From contig CABUBS010000096.1 in assembly GCA_902489855.1 (NCBI GenBank), positions 1 through 7,987 of the forward strand: a DNA stretch of 7,987 nt. Reading direction: 5' to 3'. How positions within the stretch are numbered: position 1 is the first letter of the stretch; every line of letters starts with the position of its first letter. The position numbers and the translations under genes are program-made. The stretch comes from an uncultured Collinsella sp. (GTDB lineage Bacteria > Actinomycetota > Coriobacteriia > Coriobacteriales > Coriobacteriaceae). The notes beneath the pieces were generated by a model. The model had not been told where the DNA came from and searched no databases. It saw only the letters and a list, made by a program, of their open reading frames with translations. Below, piece after piece: positions 1-6,118 of the stretch.

Positions 1-66
1 GGAATCTACGAAAAACTTACCCGCGTCGCCCGGCCAGGTCCTAGGTTTACTTGCTTGCCGCCTAGA

Positions 67-82
67 TGGCGTCTTGGCGTCT
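67..82. repeat. Perfect 8-bp tandem repeat beyond polA
   Basis: TGGCGTCT occurs twice head to tail (67-74 and 75-82). The pair is bracketed by two copies of CTAGAT at 62-67 and 81-86, so the stretch also reads as a degenerate 19-bp direct repeat. I see no gene covering it. An open frame from base 1 ends at a TAG at 82-84, but 27 codons are too few to call a gene tail. No function is known to me; it may simply be slippage in non-coding DNA. Confidence 0.5.
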
Positions 83-108
83 AGATACTTGGCTGATTTT
101 TTGGAATG

Positions 109-140
109 AAGGGGGCTCCTTGTTGGCAAGGAGCCCCCTT
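109..140. terminator. Perfect 14-bp hairpin, probable polA terminator
   Basis: AAGGGGGCTCCTTG (109-122) and CAAGGAGCCCCCTT (127-140) are exact reverse complements around a 4-nt TTGG loop. It lies 34 bp beyond the polA stop codon, where a terminator is expected. The U-run is weak in both directions: leftward the stem is followed by TTCATTCC, rightward by TTCTGGTTTGGTTAC. It may therefore act in both directions, serving polA and any rightward gene that ends left of the window. The hairpin is certain; its terminator role is inferred from position. Confidence 0.7.
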
Positions 141-174
141 CTGGTTTGGTTACTTTAGGGTTGTGGGCACTTCC

Positions 175-2922
175 CTATTTGGCATCGGCCCAGGTTATGC
201 CGGTGCTGGCTTCGGCGATTAGGGGGACGCGGAGGTCTACTACGTGTTCCATGACGTCGCGGACCATGGTGGTTAGGCGCTCGACTTCGTCGACGGGGCA
301 CTCAAAGTCCAGTTCGTCGTGTACCTGCAGGATCATGTGGGCGGCAAAGCCTTCTTCTTCCAGGCGACGGCTTACGCGGGCCATGGCGATCTTGATGATG
401 TCTGCTGCGGTGCCCTGCATGGGATGGTTCATGGCCGTGCGCTCGCCAAAGCCGCGGAGTTGCGGGTTTTTGGCCTTGAGCTCGGGAATATGGCGTCTGC
501 GGCCATACATGGTCTCGGCGTAGCCCGTCTGCTTGGCGCGCGCCACCACGTTGTCGAGGAACGTACGCACGCCCGGGTAGGCCTCGTAGTAGCGGTCGAT
601 CATGTCGCGCGCCTCGGCCATCGAGATATGCAGCGACTGCGACAGGCCGTAGGCCTGCTGGCCATACACGATGCCAAAGTTCACGGCCTTGGCGCGACTG
701 CGCAGGTCGGGCGTTACCTCGGACACCGGCACACCAAACACGCGCGCCGCCGTCTCGGCATGGAAGTCCTCGCCCTCGTTAAAGGCGCGCACCAAGTGCT
801 CGTCACCCGAGAGATGTGCCAGCAGACGCAGCTCGATCTGCGAGTAGTCCACCGCCAAAAAGACGCTTCCCTCGCCTGCCGAAAACGCCGTCTTGACGGT
901 ACGCCCCAGCTCCGAGCGCGTCGGAATGTTTTGCAGATTAGGGTCGCTCGAAGACAGACGCCCCGTCGCGGTGATGGTCTGGTTGTACGTGGTGTGCACA
1001 CGACCGTCACCGCGGCGCAGCGGGCCCAACGTGTCCAGATAGGTTGACTTGATCTTGGACTTCTCGCGCCAGTCTAAGATCAAACGAACAATCTCGTGGT
1101 CACGGGCAAGATCACTCAGTACCTTGGCATTGGTCGAATAGTAACCGCGCTTGGTCTTTTTGAGACCCTTGGTCGGAAGGCCCATCACATCAAAGAGCAC
1201 ATGCGAAAGTTGCATGGGGCTGCCGATGTTAAAGGTCTCGTCACCGGCAAGGTCGCGAATGCTTCGTTCGACCTCGGTGATCTGGGTCGCCAGACCCTCG
1301 GACAGACTGTGCAGGCGGTCGGGGTCCACGAGCATGCCCGCGCGCTCCATCTTGGCAAGTACCGGAACGAGCGGCATCTCGATGCCATCGAACACGTTGG
1401 CGGCGTTCTCACGGGCCATGCACTCGCGCAACGGCGCCACGAGCGCCAGCGTCAGAGCCGCAGTACGGGCGGCAGGCGCCGGAGCGTCCTCACCAGCACC
1501 CTCTGCACCGCGCGCCGCAGGCAACGCCATCTGCAGATAGGTATCGGCCAGATATGCCTCATCGAACTCGGAGCGATCGGAATCCAGCAGATAGGCAGCG
1601 ACCACGGCATCGAAGATACGCGTGGAATCGGCAGCGAGCGGATCCATGAGCTCGGGCTCAGAAGAATCGATGGGCGAAAGCTCGTGCAGCAGCGCTTTCG
1701 TATCCGGGCTCGCCACGCGGCCCTCCATAAACAGGCGCGCAAGCACGCCGGCGATCACACCGTGAGCGAAGTTGAAGCCCTCAACCTCAGCCGCCGCACA
1801 GCTGTCGCCCTCCTCGAGCGCGAACAGGCCCTTGGACGTCGCCAACCACAGCGTGCGCGTCAGCCCAAAGAGCGCGCCCTCTTCCTTGTCGTCGTCCACC
1901 ACGGCGGCGACCCACTCGCCGGCATCAATCGCGCGGGAGACCTCAGCCGCAACGGCACCAAGCGCGTCGGCATCGCCGGCGGCTGCGCGAACCATAGCAG
2001 GTATCTCAAACACACTGGAGGCAGCAGCCCCGCCCTCGCCGCCGATCAGCGCCAAGAAACGGTTCTGCATGGCGGTGATACCAAGCGTACCCAGCGCCGC
2101 GGAAACCTCATCGGCAGAAAACGCCGGGAAGGACGTCGCCTCAAAGTCGAGCTCGACGGGCGCATCGGTGCGAATTGTCGCAACCTTGCGGCTCAGTAGT
2201 GCGTCATCGATGTGTGCACGCAGGTTCTCGCCCATCTTGCCCTTGACCTCATCGGCATGCGCGATGACTTCGTCCAGGCTACCGTACTTCGCAATGAGCG
2301 CACTCGCCTTTTTGGGACCGATGCCCGGTACACCGGGGATGTTGTCGGACGTATCGCCCTTTAGACCGTAAAAATCGGGCACGAGCGCCGGCGTAATGCC
2401 GTGATACAGGTCGTCCACGCTCTCGGGCGTCATAATCGCCACGTCGGACAGGCCCTTGCGGGTCGAGACCACGTTGACGTGCTCGGTCACGAGTTGATAC
2501 ATGTCGCGGTCGCCGGTCACCAGTAGCATGTCGCAGCCGGCCTCTTCACCCAGGCGCGCCATGGTTCCCAGGATGTCATCGCCTTCCCAGCCCTCGGACT
2601 GCAGAATCGGCACGTTGAGCGCGGCGAGCAGCTCCTTAATCATAGGGAACTGCGCATGCAGATCGGGGTCCATGGGCGGGCGTTGCGCCTTATACTGCGG
2701 CAGCATCTCCATGCGCACGCGCGGTTTACCCTTGTCAAACGCCACGACGACGCCGTCGGGGTTAAAGGCATCGATCATCTTGAGAAACATGTTCAGAAAG
2801 CCAAAGATCGCGTTGGTGGGGCGACCGTCCGGCGCGTTCATGGTCGGCGGCACGGCGTGGAAGGCGCGATGCATGAGCGAGTTGCCGTCGATAACGGCAA
2901 AGGTGCGGCGCTTGTCAGACAT
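175..2922 (-). CDS. polA: DNA polymerase I
   Basis: Family A DNA polymerase of 915 aa, which fills repair gaps and replaces RNA primers on the lagging strand. Residues 1-300 are the 5'-nuclease: D12, D115/D116, GDRD with D138/D140, D190/D193 and a helix-hairpin-helix GVPGIGPKKA at 197-206. Residues about 335-500 match the 3'-5' exonuclease fold, but the acidic metal-binding motifs are not recognisable (VVDDDKEEG in place of DTET; no YxxxD), so proofreading is probably lost, as in Bacillus-type PolA. Residues about 505-915 are the polymerase: motif A DYSQIELR (D692, E697), motif B R741-xxx-K745-xxx-F749-G-xx-Y753, motif C VHDE (867-870). The ATG at 2922 is preferred over one 39 bp upstream because it has AGCGAGGT (complement of 2930-2937) about 7 nt before it, and because FAVIDGNS then sits at the usual distance from the N-terminus. 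A possible -10, TAAACT (complement of 2965-2970), lacks a clear -35. The gene is divergent from apeA and ends in TAG. Confidence 0.97.
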   Translation of the reverse strand: MSDKRRTFAVIDGNSLMHRAFHAVPPTMNAPDGRPTNAIFGFLNMFLKMIDAFNPDGVVVAFDKGKPRVRMEMLPQYKAQRPPMDPDLHAQFPMIKELLAALNVPILQSEGWEGDDILGTMARLGEEAGCDMLLVTGDRDMYQLVTEHVNVVSTRKGLSDVAIMTPESVDDLYHGITPALVPDFYGLKGDTSDNIPGVPGIGPKKASALIAKYGSLDEVIAHADEVKGKMGENLRAHIDDALLSRKVATIRTDAPVELDFEATSFPAFSADEVSAALGTLGITAMQNRFLALIGGEGGAAASSVFEIPAMVRAAAGDADALGAVAAEVSRAIDAGEWVAAVVDDDKEEGALFGLTRTLWLATSKGLFALEEGDSCAAAEVEGFNFAHGVIAGVLARLFMEGRVASPDTKALLHELSPIDSSEPELMDPLAADSTRIFDAVVAAYLLDSDRSEFDEAYLADTYLQMALPAARGAEGAGEDAPAPAARTAALTLALVAPLRECMARENAANVFDGIEMPLVPVLAKMERAGMLVDPDRLHSLSEGLATQITEVERSIRDLAGDETFNIGSPMQLSHVLFDVMGLPTKGLKKTKRGYYSTNAKVLSDLARDHEIVRLILDWREKSKIKSTYLDTLGPLRRGDGRVHTTYNQTITATGRLSSSDPNLQNIPTRSELGRTVKTAFSAGEGSVFLAVDYSQIELRLLAHLSGDEHLVRAFNEGEDFHAETAARVFGVPVSEVTPDLRSRAKAVNFGIVYGQQAYGLSQSLHISMAEARDMIDRYYEAYPGVRTFLDNVVARAKQTGYAETMYGRRRHIPELKAKNPQLRGFGERTAMNHPMQGTAADIIKIAMARVSRRLEEEGFAAHMILQVHDELDFECPVDEVERLTTMVRDVMEHVVDLRVPLIAEASTGITWADAK

Positions 2923-3014
2923 ATTGAATACCTCGCTTTGGGCTGGGCACGGTTTGCTCACTCCAGTTTACACGCTCCCCGCCCCGCGGCCACCTCACAT
3001 CAAGCTCCCCCGCC

Positions 3015-3049
3015 ACCGTGAGCCCGCGCGTGATACGATGGCTCACGGT
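3015..3049 (+). promoter_or_regulatory. Candidate apeA promoter inside a 10-bp inverted repeat
   Basis: TGATACGAT (3031-3039) fits an extended -10 (TGn plus TACGAT) 50 bp before the apeA start; no good -35 is visible, as is common for extended -10 promoters. ACCGTGAGCC (3015-3024) and GGCTCACGGT (3040-3049) are perfect inverted copies separated by 15 bp, and the -10 lies in that spacer. If the -10 is right, transcription starts near 3046, so the full repeat would not be in the RNA. That favours a protein-binding operator over an RNA hairpin. The repeat is directly visible; the promoter and operator roles are inferred. Confidence 0.45.
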
Positions 3050-3088
3050 ACATCAACCAGCACGATCGATCCGAAAGGAGCCTGCGTC

Positions 3089-4486
3089 ATGGAGCGTCCC
3101 TGCGCATGGAAAAAGTACACGCCACAGCAAATCGAGGAGCTCGAGGAGCTTTGCCGCGGCTATAAGCAGTTTTTGAGTGAGAACAAGACCGAGCGCCTGT
3201 GCGTCAAGGCCGGCATCAAGATGGCCGAGGAGGCGGGATACGTCGACCTGGAGACCGTAATCGCCGCAGGCCGCGAGCTTAAGGCAGGCGACAAGGTGTA
3301 TGCCGCTAACCACGGCAAGGACCTTATGCTCGTCAATCTGGGCACCGCCCCGCTCGAGCAGGGCTTTAACATCCTGGGCGCGCACGTGGACTCGCCGCGC
3401 CTGGACCTTAAGCAGAACCCCGCCTTCGAGGCCGGCGACATGGCTTATCTCGACACGCACTACTACGGCGGCGTCAAGAGCTACCACTGGGTAGCTTCCC
3501 CGCTCGCACTCGTGGGCGTCATCTGCAAAAAGGACGGTACCACCGTCGACATCAATATCGGCGACAAGGCGGACGATCCGGTCTTTACCATCTCCGACCT
3601 GCTGATCCATCTCTCGAGCGAGCAGATGTCTAAGCCTGCCAAAGACGCCGTCGACGCCGAGATCCTCGACGTGATCGTGGGCGGCCGTCCCGTCAAGTTC
3701 GATGAGGACGACAAGGACGCCCCCAAGGAGCCCGTCAAGCAGATGTTCCTGGATATCCTCAAGGAGCAGTACGACGTCGAGGAGGAGGACTTCCTCTCCG
3801 CCGAGATCGAGGTCGTGCCCGCCGGCCCCGCCCGCGACATGGGCCTCGACCGCTCCATGATTCTGGGCTATGGCCATGACGACCGCGTCTGTGCCTACCC
3901 CTCCATGCTCGCCCAGATCAACGTCACCAACGTGGAGCGCACGAGCATCACGCTCATCGTCGACAAGGAGGAGATCGGTTCCGTGGGTGCCACCGGCATG
4001 ACGAGTCGCTTCTTCGAGAACACCGTCGCCGAGATCATGATGCTCGCCGGCGAGGACAGCCCGCTGGCTCTGCGCCGCGCGCTCGCCCGCTGCCGTATGC
4101 TCTCCTCCGACGTGTCCGCCGGCTTCGACCCGGGCTATGCCGGCAAGTTCGAGACCAAGAACGCCGCCTTCATGGGTCGCGGCCTGTGCTTTAACAAGTA
4201 CACGGGCAGCCGCGGCAAGGGCGGCTCTAACGACGCCGACGCCGAGTATGTGGCCCTCGTCCGCGACATCATGGACGAGGCCGGCGTGGACTTCCAGACC
4301 TGCGAGCTCGGCCGCGTCAACGCTGGTGGCGGCGGCACCATCGCCTACATCATGGCCAAGTACGGCATGAACGTCATCGACTCCGGCGTTGCCGTCCTGT
4401 CCATGCACGCCCTGTGGGAGGTCGCCAACAAGGCCGATATCTACGAGGCCTACCGCGGCTACAAAGCCTTCCTCGAGCGCGCCTAA
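3089..4486 (+). CDS. apeA: M18 family zinc aminopeptidase (type 1, ApeA-like)
   Basis: Cytosolic metallo-aminopeptidase of 465 aa that removes N-terminal residues from peptides using two metal ions. The M18 metal and catalytic motifs are in order: GAHVDSPRLDLKQNP (H99, D101), DKEEIGS (292-298, with the catalytic/ligand pair E294/E295), SSDVSAGFDPG (D341), and SMHALWEV near the C-terminus (H440). The SPRLDLKQNP stretch and the length resemble the clostridial 'aminopeptidase 1' (ApeA) group more than the ApeB group, though the subgroup is from memory. There is no signal peptide or membrane segment. The start at 3089 has AAAGGAG (3074-3080) 8 nt upstream. The same frame stays open far upstream into polA, but no upstream start has a ribosome site. 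Codons are strongly biased to C/G endings, which suggests good expression. A hairpin follows the stop. The substrate cannot be told from sequence. Confidence 0.93.
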   Translation: MERPCAWKKYTPQQIEELEELCRGYKQFLSENKTERLCVKAGIKMAEEAGYVDLETVIAAGRELKAGDKVYAANHGKDLMLVNLGTAPLEQGFNILGAHVDSPRLDLKQNPAFEAGDMAYLDTHYYGGVKSYHWVASPLALVGVICKKDGTTVDINIGDKADDPVFTISDLLIHLSSEQMSKPAKDAVDAEILDVIVGGRPVKFDEDDKDAPKEPVKQMFLDILKEQYDVEEEDFLSAEIEVVPAGPARDMGLDRSMILGYGHDDRVCAYPSMLAQINVTNVERTSITLIVDKEEIGSVGATGMTSRFFENTVAEIMMLAGEDSPLALRRALARCRMLSSDVSAGFDPGYAGKFETKNAAFMGRGLCFNKYTGSRGKGGSNDADAEYVALVRDIMDEAGVDFQTCELGRVNAGGGGTIAYIMAKYGMNVIDSGVAVLSMHALWEVANKADIYEAYRGYKAFLERA

Positions 4487-4503
4487 TCCACCCCACCCAT
4501 AAC

Positions 4504-4577
4504 TTGCGGTGGAATACGGATTGATTTGGTCTTTCAATAGACCAAACAGACCGTATTCCACCGCAACTTCTTTATTT
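4504..4577 (+). terminator. Long nested hairpin with U-rich tail after apeA
   Basis: Outer arms TTGCGGTGGAATACGG (4504-4519) and CCGTATTCCACCGCAA (4551-4566) pair perfectly over 16 bp. Inside them TTTGGTCT (4525-4532) and AGACCAAA (4539-4546) pair over 8 bp around a TTCAAT loop; only a small unequal internal loop separates the two stems. CTTCTTTATTT follows directly, a moderate U-tract, so an intrinsic terminator for apeA is the simplest reading. The stem is longer than most terminators and the arms are AT-mixed, so a dispersed palindromic repeat is a real alternative. The element ends 15 bp before the yaaA start, which means yaaA needs read-through or a promoter I cannot locate. Confidence 0.75.
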
Positions 4578-4592
4578 GGCAGAGGAGAGTCC

Positions 4593-5402
4593 ATGCTGCA
4601 GGTCATCATTTCGCCCGCCAAGCAAATGCGCGCGGCACAAGATGCTTTTGAAGTCCTGGGCATCCCACCCTTTGTGCGCGAGACGGCTCGCCTCCACCGC
4701 GCACTGCTAGATATCGAGCGGAATGAAGGCAGCGGCGGCCTGCAGGCGCTGTGGAACGTGAGTGACAAACTGCTGGGACCTTGCCTCAACACACTGCATG
4801 AGTTCGGGCCCATCCTGAAAAGCGGCGATCTCGACAATCCCGCACTCGCCCGTCACCTCTCCCCTGCCGTCATGTCCTATCACGGCATTCAATACCAGAG
4901 CATGGCACCCGAGGTGATGGATTCCGCACAGCTCGCATGGCTGCAAGACCATCTGTGGATCCTCTCCGGCCTCTACGGGTGCGTTCGTCCCTTTCATGCC
5001 GTCGAACCGTATCGGTTGGAAATGGGCGCGAAGCTCGCCGTTGACGATGCCCGAGACCTCTACGCGTTTTGGAGCGACAAGCTCGCGCGGACTATCGCCC
5101 CGGCAGGCTCAAACACCACGATCGTCAACCTCGCCAGCGTAGAGTATGCCAAAGCCGTTCTGCCCCACCTCGCGGACGACGCCACGGCCGTCACATGCCT
5201 CTTTGGCGAGGGCATCCGCAACGGGAAGCCCATCCAACGGTCGACCGCCAGCAAAAAGGCGCGCGGCTCCATGGTGCGGTGGATGGCAGAAAACAAGCTC
5301 GAGTATGCAAGCGAACTTACCGCATTCAACATCGGCTATCGGCACATCCCCGAGCTTTCAGACAAAAACACCCTGGTTTTCATGAACGCGCAGGCACAAT
5401 AG
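4593..5402 (+). CDS. yaaA: Peroxide stress protein YaaA (UPF0246/DUF328)
   Basis: A 269-aa YaaA-family protein, close to the 258 aa of E. coli YaaA. In E. coli, YaaA is induced by OxyR and lowers free intracellular iron during hydrogen peroxide stress; its chemistry is not settled, and DNA binding has been reported. Family hallmarks seen: VIISPAK at the N-terminus (S7, K10), SDKL, LSGLYG (124-129) followed by RPFHAVEPYRLEMG, LYAFWSDKL, NLAS-EY, the KKARG block and the LTAFN-GY C-terminal motif. It is soluble, with no signal peptide. The start at 4593 is chosen because AGAGGAG (4581-4587) lies 5 nt upstream and the SPAK motif then falls at the usual N-terminal place; an in-frame ATG at 4509 lies inside the hairpin and is not credible. 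It is downstream of apeA but separated by the hairpin, and converges on the next gene with a 23-bp gap. Confidence 0.95.
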   Translation: MLQVIISPAKQMRAAQDAFEVLGIPPFVRETARLHRALLDIERNEGSGGLQALWNVSDKLLGPCLNTLHEFGPILKSGDLDNPALARHLSPAVMSYHGIQYQSMAPEVMDSAQLAWLQDHLWILSGLYGCVRPFHAVEPYRLEMGAKLAVDDARDLYAFWSDKLARTIAPAGSNTTIVNLASVEYAKAVLPHLADDATAVTCLFGEGIRNGKPIQRSTASKKARGSMVRWMAENKLEYASELTAFNIGYRHIPELSDKNTLVFMNAQAQ

Positions 5403-5425
5403 GCCCGCCGTTTCCAAACACCCCA

Positions 5426-5947
5426 TTACTCCGCCAAGCCATCGGCCTTTGCAATCTCACTCGTCGAGCCATCTTGGTAGGTAATCTTAACGTGCTCTAC
5501 GTCGGATACCGTAACGCCCGACGGAGGTTCCAGACGCCACTCCGTCAGAGCGATATCCATGGTCGTGGGCACATCGCCCTGATCTTTGAGCTTCACCATG
5601 AGTGTTTTGAGTGCCTCATCAAACGTCACGCGTTCGATTTCTTCGCCCGGAATGGACCCACCACTCAGCTGCAACTGCACAAACTCATCGCGCGGGTACC
5701 AATAATCGCCCGGAATGGCGAGCGTATTGGCATTACCGCCAGTACTCCTCACCGTCATAATCGGTAGGCTATCATCAGCCTCGAACTCCCATGCAGCGCC
5801 GCCGCGACCACCAAACGTCCAGATACAACAGGCAATCACCATCACGACAAGGATCGCAAAACCAATCGCGACAAGGCCATGGTGCGCACGGCCCTCCTCG
5901 GCCGATACGTCCCATTGCAGCTCTCGATATAGATGCTTGTCTTCCAT
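5426..5947 (-). CDS. Small single-pass membrane protein, function unknown
   Basis: I do not recognise this 173-aa protein. The first 23 residues are polar and charged. Residues about 24-45 (GLVAIGFAILVVMVIACCIWTF) form one strongly hydrophobic helix, followed by GGRGG and a soluble domain of about 125 residues. There is no signal-peptidase or lipobox site, so it is probably anchored by its N-terminus with the C-terminal part outside. The outer domain ends in beta-rich sequence (VEHVKITYQDGSTSEIAK) and has no catalytic motif that I can name. The start is supported by GGGGAGG about 6 nt before the ATG on the reverse strand. A possible reverse -10, TACGAT (complement of 5981-5986), lies in the gap shared with the thiC leader. 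It is divergent from thiC and convergent with yaaA, so it appears to be a single-gene unit and context gives no functional hint. Codon positions and ribosome site support a real gene. Confidence 0.85.
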   Translation of the reverse strand: MEDKHLYRELQWDVSAEEGRAHHGLVAIGFAILVVMVIACCIWTFGGRGGAAWEFEADDSLPIMTVRSTGGNANTLAIPGDYWYPRDEFVQLQLSGGSIPGEEIERVTFDEALKTLMVKLKDQGDVPTTMDIALTEWRLEPPSGVTVSDVEHVKITYQDGSTSEIAKADGLAE

Positions 5948-5997
5948 GTTCGCCTCCCCACGGGCATGCTCATCGCGTCAATCGTACCCATTCGAGC

Positions 5998-6003
5998 TAT
6001 ACT
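5998..6003 (+). promoter_or_regulatory. Candidate -10 box for the thiC riboswitch leader
   Basis: TATACT lies about 17 nt before the first paired bases of the TPP aptamer, which would put the RNA start near 6010, just ahead of the structure. No convincing -35 is seen at 16-18 bp spacing (GCGTCA at 5975-5980 is the nearest). The position relative to the aptamer is the main support. Confidence 0.5.
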
Positions 6004-6019
6004 TGAGCCCATTACATAA

Positions 6020-6114
6020 ACGGGGAGCTTGCAGGACAAGACGGCAGGCTGAGATTGGGCGCGCCCGCCCTGACCCGCAAACCTGATATGGGTAATGCCA
6101 ACGAAGGGAGCCGT
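6020..6114 (+). ncRNA. TPP riboswitch (THI element)
   Basis: The aptamer carries the conserved TPP landmarks in order: CGGGGAGC (6021-6028), GGCTGAGA (6047-6054), GACCC (6072-6076), ACCTGAT (6081-6087), GGGTAATGCC (6090-6099) and ACGAAGGGAG (6101-6110). ACGG (6020-6023) can close P1 with CCGT (6111-6114). GCTTGC (6027-6032) pairs with GCAGGC (6044-6049) as the P3-type stem that leads into CTGAGA, and the extra GGGCGCGCCC (6057-6066) fits the optional P3a stem. It binds thiamine pyrophosphate and switches off thiamine genes. The aptamer ends 4 nt before the thiC ATG, and its conserved GAAGGGAG (6103-6110) doubles as the thiC ribosome site. There is no room for a terminator or separate anti-SD stem, so control is probably translational. 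Confidence 0.95.
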
Positions 6115-6118
6115 GCCA

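Noticed and set aside
1..84. A forward open frame from the window edge to a TAG at 82-84, possibly the tail of an upstream gene
   Set aside because: Only 27 codons, another frame is also open, and the second half overlaps the tandem repeat, so there is not enough to call a gene.
1096..2199. A 367-codon open frame on the forward strand opposite polA
   Set aside because: It is Arg/His/Gly-rich shadow sequence antisense to recognisable PolA domains, with no motifs.
2923..2961. A 13-codon N-terminal extension of PolA from an ATG at 2961
   Set aside because: No ribosome site precedes it, and the family N-terminus fits the start at 2922.
2501..3088. The apeA frame stays open upstream for 196 codons, with an in-frame ATG at 3038
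   Set aside because: The extension overlaps polA and the promoter candidate, has no homology-like sequence and no ribosome site; the ATG at 3089 has AAAGGAG at ideal spacing.
3053..4837. A 594-codon open frame on the reverse strand covering apeA
   Set aside because: It is the mirror of the strongly biased apeA codons, is dominated by Val/Leu/Gly/Asp/His low-complexity sequence, has no family motif, and also runs through the hairpin and into yaaA.
5069..5767. A 232-codon forward frame overlapping the end of yaaA and the membrane protein gene
   Set aside because: Arg/His-rich shadow translation in the wrong frame of yaaA, with no ribosome site or motif.
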